39,549 nt of DNA from Bacteroidales bacterium (lineage in GTDB: Bacteria; Bacteroidota; Bacteroidia; Bacteroidales; JAIPAP01), in assembly GCA_021740045.1 (NCBI GenBank), contig JAIPAP010000029.1, positions 1 to 39,549 on the forward strand, read 5' to 3'. Position 1 is the first letter of the stretch. Every line of letters starts with the position of its first letter. The notes under the pieces were generated by a model that was not told the DNA's origin, ran no database searches, and saw only the letters and a list, made by a program, of their open reading frames with translations. Below, in pieces: positions 15,839 to 24,853 of the stretch. The position numbers and the translations under genes are program-made.

Positions 15839-17116
15839 ATGCATAAACTATTAATTCTTCTCATTACAATTCTTATTCAATGTTCCCTGCTCCAGGCACA
15901 GGATACTGAATATGCAAAAAAACAAATCGATACCCTCTCCTCCCCTGCTATGCATGGCCGGGGCTATGTTAATAACGGGATCAATTTTGCAGCCGATTAT
16001 TTGAAAAGCGAATTGCAGTCGTTGAAGCTCTCACCACTGGGTCAGGATTTCTTCCAGCCTTTTCATATCCCCATAAATACATTTCCCGGCAAAATCGAAC
16101 TTTCAATCAATGGCCAAGAACTAAAACCAGCTGTTGATTATATGATCGCCTCCAATTCTCCTTCCATTTCCGGGAATTTTAAGATCGATTCTATACCTGT
16201 TGAGTTTTTTGACGATAGTGTTCAGCTGGTCAATTTCTGCAAAAAAGATCACGCGGGTAAGTTTATAATGATCAACCGTATGGCTGCCGGTAAAAAGCAC
16301 AGGAAACTTATCGATTCCATTGCTTCGAAAAATGAATGCAAGGCTAAGGGATACATTCTTATTAAGAAGAATATATATTGGCATGTCTCAAAAGCTCATA
16401 CAGTGAAAGATCATGTTCAAATCGATCTTTTGGCTGAATCCTGGCCTGAGGAAGCGGAAATGATGAGCATTAATGTCAAAACCCGGTTCAATAAGAATTT
16501 CCCGGTTAAAAATGTGGTGGGCTATGTGCCCGGTAAAAAGTATTGGTCTAATTTTGTAGTGATCACAGCCCATTATGATCATCTGGGAAGAATGGGCAAT
16601 TCCATATATTTTCCGGGTGCAAACGATAACGGAAGTGGAACTGCTATGGCTCTTGACCTGGCCAGATACTACGCCCAACCGGAAAACAAGCCCGATTATT
16701 CAACCGTGTTCATATTCTTTGCTTCGGAAGAAGCTGGTTTGCTTGGTTCAAAATATTTTACCGATCATCCGCTTGTTCCCCTTAAACGTATCCGTTTTAT
16801 GATCAACCTCGATATGGTAGGCACCGGTGGTGACGGTATTACGGTGGTAAATGGTAAAGTGGAGAAGGAGGAATTTAACATGCTCACATCCATTAACGAT
16901 ACAGCCAAATACCTCCCCGAAATAAAAGCCCGTGGTGAAGCGGCCAACAGCGATCATTATCATTTTTATAAAAATGAAGTTCCGGCTATTTTCATCTATA
17001 CCCGCGGTGATGATTACAGGGAATATCACAACATTTACGATAAACCCGGTAAATTGCCTTTAACAGGCTATGAAGGCTTATTTAGACTTTTAACTGATTT
17101 TATTGAACAATTGTAA
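15839..17116 (+). CDS. M28 family zinc aminopeptidase, exported
   Basis: A 425-residue exported metallopeptidase. The signal peptide MHKLLILLITILIQCSLLQA is followed by AQDTE. A protease-associated-like N-terminal half precedes the peptidase domain (about 222-423). The co-catalytic zinc ligands of M28 can be seen: H245 (TAHYDHLG), D263 (GANDNGSG), E297/E298 (ASEEAGLLGS), D325 (NLDMVG) and H373 (SDHYHF). It most likely trims peptides from the N-terminus in the periplasm or outside the cell. It is the second gene of the plus-strand run, with rsmI 6 bp downstream. Confidence 0.92.
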   Translation: MHKLLILLITILIQCSLLQAQDTEYAKKQIDTLSSPAMHGRGYVNNGINFAADYLKSELQSLKLSPLGQDFFQPFHIPINTFPGKIELSINGQELKPAVDYMIASNSPSISGNFKIDSIPVEFFDDSVQLVNFCKKDHAGKFIMINRMAAGKKHRKLIDSIASKNECKAKGYILIKKNIYWHVSKAHTVKDHVQIDLLAESWPEEAEMMSINVKTRFNKNFPVKNVVGYVPGKKYWSNFVVITAHYDHLGRMGNSIYFPGANDNGSGTAMALDLARYYAQPENKPDYSTVFIFFASEEAGLLGSKYFTDHPLVPLKRIRFMINLDMVGTGGDGITVVNGKVEKEEFNMLTSINDTAKYLPEIKARGEAANSDHYHFYKNEVPAIFIYTRGDDYREYHNIYDKPGKLPLTGYEGLFRLLTDFIEQL

Positions 17117-17122
17117 TCCTAT

Positions 17123-17797
17123 ATGGGCAAATTATACCTGGTCCCCACTCCTATCGGAAACCTCGAGGATATAACCTACCGGGCAGTACGTATTCTTTCG
17201 GAAGTTAACGGAATACTTGCGGAGGATACCCGAATCACCTCCCGTTTGCTACAACACTATAGCATCTCCAACCAACTTTCGTCCTTTCATCAATTTAATG
17301 AGCATAAAATCCTTCAGGGGATAATTGAGCGGCTCCTGAATGATGAGACCCTTGCCCTGGTCACCGATGCGGGCACACCGGGCATTTCCGATCCGGGTTA
17401 TCTTTTGGTAAGAGAATGCATTCGAAACGAAATCAATGTGGAAACACTACCCGGTGCTACTGCTTTTATTCCGGCTTTGGTCAATTCGGGAATACCGTGT
17501 GATAAATTCAGCTTTGAGGGATTTTTGCCGCATAAAAAAGGTCGCACTAAAAAGCTTAAGGAGCTGGTACATGCTGAATACACCCTGGTATTTTATGAAG
17601 CGCCATACCGCTTGTTAAAAACGCTGGGGCAGCTTGCCGAATACCTGGGGGAAAACCGTTATGCTTGCGTTTCGAGAGAGCTTACCAAAATTCATGAGGA
17701 AAACATAAGGGGCACACTCGAAGAATTGATCAATTACTATAATGAACATACCATAAAAGGTGAGATCGTAATTGTTGTTGAAGGTAAAAAGGATTAA
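17123..17797 (+). CDS. rsmI: 16S rRNA (cytidine-1402-2'-O)-methyltransferase RsmI
   Basis: A 224-residue tetrapyrrole-methylase-fold enzyme that 2'-O-methylates C1402 of 16S rRNA with SAM. Its N-terminal LYLVPTPIGNLEDITYRA, the AEDTRITSRLL and SFHQFNEHK segments, the SAM-site VTDAGTPGISDPG, and LPGATAFIPALVNSG with GFLPHKKGRT are the standard RsmI signature in order. It lies 6 bp after the M28 peptidase and 2 bp before the NUDIX gene, so all are probably one transcript. Confidence 0.96.
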   Translation: MGKLYLVPTPIGNLEDITYRAVRILSEVNGILAEDTRITSRLLQHYSISNQLSSFHQFNEHKILQGIIERLLNDETLALVTDAGTPGISDPGYLLVRECIRNEINVETLPGATAFIPALVNSGIPCDKFSFEGFLPHKKGRTKKLKELVHAEYTLVFYEAPYRLLKTLGQLAEYLGENRYACVSRELTKIHEENIRGTLEELINYYNEHTIKGEIVIVVEGKKD

Positions 17798-17799
17798 TT

Positions 17800-18240
17800 A
17801 TGCCATACACTTATGAATATCCACGCCCGGTAGTAACGGTCGATATCATTGTATTTCACCGGACGAATGATAATAATCTCGAAATTTTGATTATACAACG
17901 CGACAATCCCCCTTTTGAAGGCAAGTGGGCTTTTCCGGGAGGATTTGTTGAAATTGATGAATCGCTTGATACTGCTGCATACAGGGAGCTCAAAGAGGAA
18001 ACAGGGATAAGCAAAATCAAGCTTGAGCAACTTTATACCTTTGGTACCTTAAACCGCGATCCCCGTCACCGAACCATTTCGGTAGCCTACACGGGCTTTG
18101 TGGATGAGGAGGAAAAGCAAAAAGCTAAAGCAGCATCCGATGCCCGCTCTACCGGATGGTTTAAAGTGGACCAAGTTCCTCCCCTGGCCTTCGATCATGA
18201 TGAAATACTTAAAAAGGCCCTGGAATTTATTGATTATTGA
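17800..18240 (+). CDS. NUDIX hydrolase
   Basis: A 146-residue NUDIX protein. The Nudix box G(x5)E(x7)REUxEExGU is exact: G48, E54 and REL-x-EE at 62-67, ending GI at 69-70. The segment WAFPGGFVEIDESLD resembles the ADP-ribose or NAD-related hydrolases and NrtR-type domains of Bacteroidota, but substrate is not determined by the sequence. It is the last gene of the 15110-18240 run and is closed by the terminator at 18309. Confidence 0.92.
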   Translation: MPYTYEYPRPVVTVDIIVFHRTNDNNLEILIIQRDNPPFEGKWAFPGGFVEIDESLDTAAYRELKEETGISKIKLEQLYTFGTLNRDPRHRTISVAYTGFVDEEEKQKAKAASDARSTGWFKVDQVPPLAFDHDEILKKALEFIDY

Positions 18241-18308
18241 ACAGCGTGGGGATTTTGTTGGCAGTATGTTTCTGGTAGGTAATGCAGTAATCAAATCTTA
18301 TCGATAAT

Positions 18309-18337
18309 AAAAGCCGGTTGCAACTCAACCGGCTTTT
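18309..18337. terminator. Bidirectional rho-independent terminator
   Basis: AAAAGCCGGTTG pairs with CAACCGGCTTTT (12 bp, perfect) around loop CAACT. It lies between the plus-strand NUDIX gene and the converging elbB and can act on both strands. Confidence 0.9.
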
Positions 18338-18356
18338 AATGAAATTCTTTCTTGGC

Positions 18357-19007
18357 CTATTTCATCGTTTCCAGCATGGCTTTTACCACGTTATTGGCGC
18401 CTTCTTCGATCTGAAGGATATTGGCATCGAGCATATAGCAAGGGGTAGTGAATACATTGTACTTCGAATCCCTGATCACCTGCCCGTGAGTTGTTTGCTT
18501 GTGGGTTGCGCCCATCTTTTGAAGGGCCTCAGCAGTTGACTGGTCACTACCAATGGTTAATTCAACATCGCCCAAAAGCTTTCCAATAATTACCGGTGAG
18601 ATACAAAGCGCTCCCACGGGTTTCTTCTGATCGATGAATGCCTTAACGGCTTTCTCCACACCGGGATTGACTTTTAGATTTTCGCCATCGATAGCGAATG
18701 TCGATAGATTTTTGGCTGCACCAAATCCACCGGGCATGATCAGGGCGTCAAAATCATTGGCATCCAGTTGCCCGATTTCTTTTATATCACCCCGTGCAAT
18801 ACGGGCAGCTTCAATCAATACATTACGCTTCTCATCCATCTCCTCACCGGTGATGTGATTGACCACATGGTGTTGTGTGATGTCCGGCGCGAAAATTTCA
18901 TAATCGGCTCCCTGACGTTTTATCGCCAGCATGGTTAAGGTTGATTCATGGATTTCGGCTCCATCAAAGACTCCGCTACCTGATAGAATCATCGCAAATT
19001 TCTTCAT
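18357..19007 (-). CDS. elbB: ElbB-type DJ-1/PfpI family glyoxalase
   Basis: A 216-residue ElbB (SCRP-27A/HES1-like) protein of the DJ-1/PfpI superfamily. The start MKKFAMILSGSGVFDGAEIH, the GAEIHE and MPGGFGAAKNLSTFAIDG segments, and the nucleophile-elbow Cys in ALCISPVIIG are diagnostic. ElbB has been tied to isoprenoid production and shown to have glyoxalase activity in E. coli; the physiological role is not clear. A terminator converges from the plus side. Confidence 0.92.
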   Translation of the reverse strand: MKKFAMILSGSGVFDGAEIHESTLTMLAIKRQGADYEIFAPDITQHHVVNHITGEEMDEKRNVLIEAARIARGDIKEIGQLDANDFDALIMPGGFGAAKNLSTFAIDGENLKVNPGVEKAVKAFIDQKKPVGALCISPVIIGKLLGDVELTIGSDQSTAEALQKMGATHKQTTHGQVIRDSKYNVFTTPCYMLDANILQIEEGANNVVKAMLETMK

Positions 19008-19069
19008 ATCACTTTATTTTTTGGTTTTCGCAATGCTAAGTTAATAAATTTCAGTTGACTATCCATGGA

Positions 19070-20611
19070 TTATCGTTTCCATTTCAAATCGTAAATATCC
19101 TTACGTCTATCCTTCAAATTCATTGCACTACCTTTTGTATGAAGCTCCTTTAACAGGTCGAGGTTGACATCGGCTATCAAGGTCATTTCGTTATTGGGTG
19201 TTGCTTCTGCTACTACAGCATTGGTGGGAAAAGCAAAGTCTGATGGAGAAAAGACCGCCGATTGGGCATATTGTATGTCCATATTACTTACCCGGGGCAA
19301 ATTACCGACCGCACCGGCAACGGCAACATAACATTCATTTTCGATAGCCCTCGACTGGGCACACCGCCTAACACGGGTGTAACCGTTTTGGGTATCGGTT
19401 AAAAAGGGTACAAACAGGATTTCCATGCCTTCGTCGGCCATCAAGCGTGAGAGTTCGGGAAATTCAACATCATAACAAATAAGAATTCCTATTTTGCCAC
19501 TATCGGTATCGAACACTTTAACCTTTTCACCTCCTCTAAATCCCCAGGTGCCTATTTCATTGGGTGTAATATGAAGCTTATATTGTTGGTCCCAGCTACC
19601 ATCGCGCCGGCATAAAAAAGACACATTAAATAGCTTCTCATCGCCTTCATAAACCGGCATGCTTCCGGCAATGATATTTATATTGTACGATATAGCAAAT
19701 TCAACAAATTTATTCCTTAACGAATCGGTATAATTGGACAATTCCCGGATGGCCTCCGGCATCTCCAGGTGGTTATAATCAGCCATCAATGGGGCGTTGA
19801 ACAATTCGGGAAAAACCACAAAATCGGCATTGTAACCACTTACAGCATCGATAAAGAATTCGGCCTGATCGACCAGCGCCTCCATAGAAGCTACCCGTCG
19901 CATTTGCCATTGCACCAGACCTATTCGAACCACCGATTTTTTAAGACCAATCAACTTTTCCGATTCTTCAAAATAAACATTATTCCACTCAATAAGCGTG
20001 GCATAGGTTTTCGATTCATTATCGGTGGGCAGGTAGTTTTTCAAGATTTTCTTTACATGAAAATTATTGGAGATCTGAAAGGTTAGAATAGGATCGAAGA
20101 GCTCACGGTTTTGAACTTTTTCAATGTATTCTTTCGGTGTCATTTCGTGGGCATATTCCTGGTAACCCGGTATCCTACCTCCGGCTACTATGGAGCGCAA
20201 ATTAAGGCTTTCACATAATTCCTTACGGGCATCATAAAGTCGCCTTGCTAATCGCATTCCCTGATAATCGGGGTGGACAAAAACATCAATCCCGTACAAG
20301 ACATCCCCGTTAGGATCGTGGGTTCCAAACTTTCCATTATCGATAATCCGGTTGTAGCTATGATTGTCACCGTATTTAGCATAGTTCACAATAATGGATA
20401 AGGCCACTGCTACCACCATTCCGTTAACCTCAAGACAAATCTGTCCTTCGGGAAACTGATCCAGTAAGCGCTTGATCTCCTCGCGGGTCCAAACTTCTTC
20501 CCTGATCCCGGCATAGGCCTTCCCCATGGATTTCTCCAGGTCTTTATAATCGGCTAGCTTCAGGTTTCGAAGTTCGATCATATAATTTTGTTGCGCATCG
20601 TATTCTGCCAT
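19070..20611 (-). CDS. GNAT acetyltransferase / carbon-nitrogen hydrolase fusion
   Basis: A 513-residue two-domain protein. The N-terminal GNAT domain (about 10-190) has an acetyl-CoA-loop-like VHPDYQGMRLARRLYDAR (112-129). The C-terminal nitrilase-superfamily domain (about 225-505) shows the catalytic triad: E269 (FPELF), K345 (QQYKLHIT) and C379 (ICYDVEFPEL). The architecture is known among Bacteroidota and Proteobacteria. The substrate cannot be read from the sequence; an amidase or ammonia-releasing role is expected of the nitrilase half. It is divergent from the lytic transglycosylase gene at 20755. Confidence 0.92.
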   Translation of the reverse strand: MAEYDAQQNYMIELRNLKLADYKDLEKSMGKAYAGIREEVWTREEIKRLLDQFPEGQICLEVNGMVVAVALSIIVNYAKYGDNHSYNRIIDNGKFGTHDPNGDVLYGIDVFVHPDYQGMRLARRLYDARKELCESLNLRSIVAGGRIPGYQEYAHEMTPKEYIEKVQNRELFDPILTFQISNNFHVKKILKNYLPTDNESKTYATLIEWNNVYFEESEKLIGLKKSVVRIGLVQWQMRRVASMEALVDQAEFFIDAVSGYNADFVVFPELFNAPLMADYNHLEMPEAIRELSNYTDSLRNKFVEFAISYNINIIAGSMPVYEGDEKLFNVSFLCRRDGSWDQQYKLHITPNEIGTWGFRGGEKVKVFDTDSGKIGILICYDVEFPELSRLMADEGMEILFVPFLTDTQNGYTRVRRCAQSRAIENECYVAVAGAVGNLPRVSNMDIQYAQSAVFSPSDFAFPTNAVVAEATPNNEMTLIADVNLDLLKELHTKGSAMNLKDRRKDIYDLKWKR

Positions 20612-20708
20612 ATTCCTTGTATACTGATTATTTACTACTTTTAAGCTCCATTAATACTTGTTTGTTCAAATGCTAAACAAATCGATATTGAGCAAAATTA
20701 CGTTGAAT

Positions 20709-20732
20709 CCTGTTGTATAGTATACAAACAGG
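20709..20732. promoter_or_regulatory. Palindromic operator-like site upstream of the lytic transglycosylase
   Basis: CCTGTTGTATA-G-TATACAAACAGG is an inverted repeat with a 1-base bulge; its core TTGTATAGTATACAA (20712-20726) is perfect. It lies 22 bases before the ATG of the MltF-like gene, in the 143-bp divergent region. It resembles binding sites of GntR-type repressors, but that is only by shape. Confidence 0.45.
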
Positions 20733-20754
20733 CTAAAATTAAAATAATTACAGT

Positions 20755-22212
20755 ATGCAAAAACTTTACATTTTAACACTTATTGCAATCTTACTAGGCT
20801 TTTCAGCCTGTCAGAATATACAAACCGGTGGTCAGAAAGAATCCGGACAACAAGGTTCGGAAGAAACAGTGGAAATAAAAGTGTCGAGAGATCTTCCAAA
20901 AATTAAAGAAGATGGTGTTTTAAAGGCGATTACCACCTATAGCTCTACCAGTTATTTTCTTTATCGAGGAAAAGCCATGGGTTATGAATATGAATTGCTC
21001 GAAAGGCTGGCCGATTATCTCGACCTTAAGCTTGAAATGGTCGTGGCTGAAAACCTTAATAAAATGATAGAAATGCTTAATAACGGTGATGGTGATATTA
21101 TTGCTCATGGATTGACCATTACCAAACCGCGTAAGAGAAAGGTAACTTTCACCCGGCATCATATTACTACACACCAGTCGCTGGTTCAGAAAAAGCCAGA
21201 TAACTGGCGAAGAATGAAACTGCACCAAATTGACAAGAAGCTTATCCGTGATCCATTGGAACTTATCGGAAAGCAAGTGCATGTGCGTAAAAACTCTTCT
21301 TATTATCACCGTTTGGTTAATCTTTCGGCCGAGATGGGAGCCGATATCGATATACAAACGGTATCGGGTGACCTTACTACAGAAGACCTTATCAAGATGG
21401 TGCGCGATGGGAATATTAAATACACTGTGGCCGATCATAATATAGCGGCACTTAACAAAACTTACTACCCTATTCTTGATATTAGTGTACCGTTAAGTTT
21501 TTCGCAGCGAATTGCCTGGGCTGTTAGAAATAACTCCCCAAAATTACTCGAGGCCGTTAACGAGTGGATAGACAAAATGCGAAAGGAACCTGATTACTAT
21601 GTGATTTACAACAAATATTTTGAAAACACCAAAGCCTGGAAACGACGCATTAAGAGCGAGTTCTACTCCAAAACAGGCAACCGTATCTCCAAATATGATC
21701 CTATTATAAAGAAATATGCCGAACAAATTGACTGGGACTGGCGCCTGCTGGCGTCGATGATCTATCAGGAATCTCGCTTTGATCCATCTGTTAGGTCCTG
21801 GGCCGGAGCCAAAGGGTTAATGCAACTTATGCCGCGAACGGCAAGCCATTATGGCGTTAGTAATCTTTCAAACCCCGAATCAAGCGTTAAAGGAGGTGCA
21901 GCATTTATTGCGGACCTGTTGGAATACTGGAAAAAAATCCCTGATTCCACCCAGCGCATGAAGTTTGTTATGGCCTCCTACAATGTTGGGCAGGGTCATG
22001 TAAGCGATGCAAGGCGCTTAGCTTCCAAATATGGACGCGATGAGAACCAATGGGAAGATAACACAGCTTACTATATCCTTCAAAAATCAAAACCCAAGTA
22101 TTACAATGATAAAGTGGTCAATTATGGATATTGCCGGGGAGAGGAGCCTTTTAATTATGTTCACGACATTTTTGAGCGCTATGAACACTACAAAAGATTC
22201 ATCGAAAAATAA
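20755..22212 (+). CDS. mltF: MltF-like membrane-bound lytic murein transglycosylase
   Basis: A 485-residue lipoprotein that cleaves peptidoglycan. MQKLYILTLIAILLGFSAC ends in the lipobox Cys19. A periplasmic solute-binding-like domain (about 50-285) is followed by a lysozyme-like SLT domain (about 315-450) whose catalytic Glu is E339 in IYQESRFDP. GLMQLMPRTASHYG and ASYNVGQGHVSDARRLA follow in the usual order. The fold and order match MltF (YfhD). It converges on the unknown gene at 22219 with only 6 bp between stop codons. Confidence 0.93.
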   Translation: MQKLYILTLIAILLGFSACQNIQTGGQKESGQQGSEETVEIKVSRDLPKIKEDGVLKAITTYSSTSYFLYRGKAMGYEYELLERLADYLDLKLEMVVAENLNKMIEMLNNGDGDIIAHGLTITKPRKRKVTFTRHHITTHQSLVQKKPDNWRRMKLHQIDKKLIRDPLELIGKQVHVRKNSSYYHRLVNLSAEMGADIDIQTVSGDLTTEDLIKMVRDGNIKYTVADHNIAALNKTYYPILDISVPLSFSQRIAWAVRNNSPKLLEAVNEWIDKMRKEPDYYVIYNKYFENTKAWKRRIKSEFYSKTGNRISKYDPIIKKYAEQIDWDWRLLASMIYQESRFDPSVRSWAGAKGLMQLMPRTASHYGVSNLSNPESSVKGGAAFIADLLEYWKKIPDSTQRMKFVMASYNVGQGHVSDARRLASKYGRDENQWEDNTAYYILQKSKPKYYNDKVVNYGYCRGEEPFNYVHDIFERYEHYKRFIEK

Positions 22213-22218
22213 ATATGG

Positions 22219-22620
22219 TTATAAAACGATAGTATAGCGTCCGTTAGAGAATACAACATTCTTAACTTGCAGGCCTTTGGTGTTTTTATCCAAAAGTTGA
22301 TGTATCTCTATGTACATCCAAGGGAAGTCGAATTTTATAAGATTGCTTTTTACACGGTTGTTCAATATCTTGTTAATATTTATCAGTGAAGCCATGTTGC
22401 GTGTCAACCAATCGGTTTCGATGCTTAATACGATGTGGTCATTGGCGTATTCATAATAACGCAGGGTAATGGGAATATAGGGTTTTAAAAAACTTTTGGT
22501 ATTAAGTTTAAGTGTAATATAATCTTCAACGGCTTTTACATCCGTTACAATATCAGGAATCAGATCGTTGGCGTTTAGGATATTGATCAATTCCTCATTT
22601 GAAAGAATTATACTGGCCAT
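22219..22620 (-). CDS. Hypothetical protein
   Basis: A 133-residue soluble protein with no signal, no membrane segment and no motif I recognise. It is alpha/beta with alternating hydrophobic strands (IVTDVKAVEDYITLKLNTK, HIVLSIETDWLTRNMASL). It has no Cys. Its ATG is at 22620. It converges on mltF and lies 76 bp after the YkvA-like gene on the same strand. I suggest no function. Confidence 0.65.
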   Translation of the reverse strand: MASIILSNEELINILNANDLIPDIVTDVKAVEDYITLKLNTKSFLKPYIPITLRYYEYANDHIVLSIETDWLTRNMASLININKILNNRVKSNLIKFDFPWMYIEIHQLLDKNTKGLQVKNVVFSNGRYTIVL

Positions 22621-22696
22621 ATTCGCGCAATTTTAATGATTATTATTGCCCGATAAATATATAAATTTTTCTTAAGCGCGAAGTTAAAATTTTAAA

Positions 22697-23077
22697 CTAT
22701 TCTATATCCTCAAACTCGGAGGTCTGTAAGTCAGGTTCTTTTTCACCACTTAGTGTGGATAATTTCGATTTAGCCTTGTCCTTGATCTCATCAGTAACAT
22801 AGGGTGCCACCTTGCTATAAACCATTAAAAGGGCCCCAAAATCATCCATATATCCAATGCCTGGCGATACGTCGGCGATAAAATCCAATGGAAATATAAA
22901 ATAGCCAAGGGCGGCCAGTATTATGAGCTTGTCCTGCGGAGGTATTTCCCCTTGCCGCATGGTATAATACAATATCAGGGAAAGATAAATAAGCTTTTTA
23001 CCGGCCTTACGTATAACCCGTCCTACTTTACTCCAAAAAGCACTGTCGCTAAAGTAATCAGCATAATTATTATTCAT
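22697..23077 (-). CDS. YkvA family DUF1232 membrane protein
   Basis: A 126-residue small membrane protein of the YkvA/DUF1232 family, function unknown. The diagnostic segment is PPQDKLIILAALGYFIFPLDFIADVSPGIGYMDDFGAL (45-82), with the YFIxPxDxxPD-like motif read here as YFIFPLDFIADV. Hydrophobic helices lie near 27-42 and 50-67. A charged C-terminal tail ends DLQTSEFEDIE. It is divergent from the SRAP gene. Confidence 0.85.
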   Translation of the reverse strand: MNNNYADYFSDSAFWSKVGRVIRKAGKKLIYLSLILYYTMRQGEIPPQDKLIILAALGYFIFPLDFIADVSPGIGYMDDFGALLMVYSKVAPYVTDEIKDKAKSKLSTLSGEKEPDLQTSEFEDIE

Positions 23078-23191
23078 GATTCCTCCGGTTTTTTTTCAAA
23101 TGTTTATCTTTATATCAAACGAAGATACAAATGGAACAACCTCATTCGTCAACTGTTTATATTTTTATATAACAAATTTAATCAATTCATT

Positions 23192-23857
23192 ATGTGTGGA
23201 CGCTTTTCCTTAACCGTTAACGAATCCGAGCTTAATGAGCGTTTCGGAACTTACGGGGGCGATAGCCCATATGTTGCACGTTATAATTGTGCTCCAACCC
23301 AGCAGTTACCTGTTATCACCAATACCGAACCTGAAAAGCTCAATTTTTTTCGCTGGGGATTAATTCCTTTCTGGGCTAAGGATAAACGCATCGGTAATAA
23401 ACTTATCAATGCCCGTGCCGAAACTCTTGACAAGAAAGGGTCATTTAAGCACCCATTTCGCCGCAAGCGATGTTTGGTTCCCTCGGATGGTTTTTATGAA
23501 TGGAAGCGCAACAAGGAAAAAATTCCACACCGGATCATTCATAAGGGCAACAACTTGTTTTCCATGGCCGGTATATGGGATAGCTGGAAAGATGAGAGCG
23601 GTGCAACCATTCATACCTTTTCCATAATTACGACCCAGGCTAATGACCTGGTAAAATCGCTTCACGATCGCATGCCAGTGATTTTAAGCCCCGATCATGA
23701 AAAGGCTTGGCTGGAGCTTAACAACACCGAAGATTTAAAATCACTGCTTGTCCCCTATCCATCGGATAACCTGGAAGCATATCCGGTTTCAAAAGCGGTG
23801 AATTCGCCCTATAATGATTCACCCGAAATTATCGAACGGATCAATGGAAAGCCTTAA
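23192..23857 (+). CDS. yedK: SRAP (HMCES/YedK) abasic-site protein
   Basis: A 221-residue SRAP protein that shields abasic sites in single-stranded DNA by covalent linkage. The catalytic Cys is residue 2 (MCGRFSLTVNESELNERF), which fixes the ATG at 23192; the open frame upstream to 22952 cannot be real because Cys2 must follow Met. Other key residues align with YedK: N73 (LINARAET), E103 (GFYEW) and H158 (SLHDRMPV). Downstream lies a palindrome-rich element. Confidence 0.95.
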   Translation: MCGRFSLTVNESELNERFGTYGGDSPYVARYNCAPTQQLPVITNTEPEKLNFFRWGLIPFWAKDKRIGNKLINARAETLDKKGSFKHPFRRKRCLVPSDGFYEWKRNKEKIPHRIIHKGNNLFSMAGIWDSWKDESGATIHTFSIITTQANDLVKSLHDRMPVILSPDHEKAWLELNNTEDLKSLLVPYPSDNLEAYPVSKAVNSPYNDSPEIIERINGKP

Positions 23858-24128
23858 GGGATAAAAATCTCCTTTCAAAAAGGGGTGTGAACAACAATTA
23901 CACTTAATTCATGTTTTATTCTGGAAAGCGGATAATCGAAGTCAACAAACTTCTACCTAAGTTGAGCGATTTGAATCCCGAGGAATCGGGAAAAAATCGC
24001 TTTACTTATCCCGAAGCATCGGGACCGATTTAGAAATTGTGGCTTTTCACCGAATGGGTGAGGTGAAAAGCTTACAATTTCTAAATCGTGAGCGAGAATC
24101 GCTCAATTTGGGTTCTAATCAGCCATCG
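23858..24128. repeat. Cluster of nested palindromes, MITE/REP-like element (core 23962-24109)
   Basis: Four hairpins lie in series. (1) AGCGATTT/AAATCGCT at 23965-24001 encloses TCCCGA/TCGGGA. (2) TCCCGA/TCGGGA at 24009-24024. (3) CGATTTAGAAATTGT plus GCTTTTCACC at 24026-24051 pairs with 24062-24088 (25 bp with a small bulge). (4) TGAGCGA/TCGCTCA at 24089-24105. The outer ends TTGAGCGATT and AATCGCTCAA are an inverted pair. No transposase and no clear target-site duplication are seen. It looks like a non-coding mobile or REP-type element. Confidence 0.65.
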
Positions 24129-24653
24129 ATGAAGAGATCATACGCACATAATTTCATTTTAGGCCTCGTTATTGCCACGCTGATGTTTTCATGCGTAAAG
24201 GAGGAAAATTACCCAGTTGAGCCTGAGATTACATTTGAACAATTTCTTATCCTTAACAACGATACCACTATCGATGAACGCGGGGTGTTGAAGTTCTCAT
24301 TTACTGATGGAGATGGCGATATAGGCTTGACAAATCAAGATACAGCCGAGCCTTATAAATACAACCTCTTTATTTCCTATTTCGAACGCCGCAACGGTAC
24401 ATTTGAGGAGGTCTTCATTACGGTTTATAATCCTGAAACCGAACAGGAAGATACTATCACCTTTAACTCCCGCATACCCATGTTGCTTGACGAGGGTGTT
24501 GAAAAACCCATTAGCGGCACTATCGAAGACACTCTGTTTATCAATAATTATAATTCCCCTTATGATACCATCCGGTTTGAAGCCTACATTGTAGACCGGG
24601 AGCTACATAAAAGCAATACCATACAAACACCTCCTATTATTATTAATAAGTAG
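24129..24653 (+). CDS. Hypothetical lipoprotein with acidic start
   Basis: A 174-residue predicted lipoprotein: MKRSYAHNFILGLVIATLMF is followed by Cys22. The mature part begins VKEENYPVEPEITFEQF and carries LKFSFTDGDGDIGL, a motif I recall from Bacteroidota lipoproteins of unknown role. It is beta-rich and acidic. I take the ATG at 24129, not the frame's upstream ATG at 24039, because the latter lies inside the palindrome element. It is 200 bp upstream of mrdA. Confidence 0.78.
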   Translation: MKRSYAHNFILGLVIATLMFSCVKEENYPVEPEITFEQFLILNNDTTIDERGVLKFSFTDGDGDIGLTNQDTAEPYKYNLFISYFERRNGTFEEVFITVYNPETEQEDTITFNSRIPMLLDEGVEKPISGTIEDTLFINNYNSPYDTIRFEAYIVDRELHKSNTIQTPPIIINK

Positions 24654-24853
24654 GTGGCACCGCGGTTATTTAATGATTATTTTTACCTGCCGAAATGATA
24701 TTATGTGATCCTGAGCGGAAGCACATGTTTTAGGGAACACACTTGAAATTAGCGTATAAAATGAAAGATCATCATACTAAATATGCTTGAGACTTCGTAT
24801 TGATAAAGGGCATCAGCTTATCGGCTAATCACCAAATATTGCAGATTGACTAA
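24654..24853. other. Intergenic region before mrdA
   Basis: 200 bases without a recognisable gene or terminator. GATTATTTTTACC near 24670 is also found upstream of the lipoprotein at 11846 and is a possible degenerate promoter (TATTTTTA). Otherwise I see nothing. Confidence 0.45.

Noticed and set aside
20920-21438. 172-residue minus-strand frame
   Set aside because: Antisense to the solute-binding domain of the MltF-like gene; no family pattern.
22754-22762. Perfect DnaA box (TTATCCACA on the minus strand)
   Set aside because: It is alone and inside the YkvA gene; about 0.3 are expected by chance in this window, and there is no cluster or AT-rich unwinding region.
22952-23191. N-terminal extension of the SRAP gene
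   Set aside because: SRAP proteins need the catalytic Cys at residue 2, so MCGRF at 23192 is the start; the extension is antisense to the YkvA-like gene.
24698-24716. Fragment resembling dispersed CCTGAGCGGA repeats
   Set aside because: Too short and unpaired to call a repeat.
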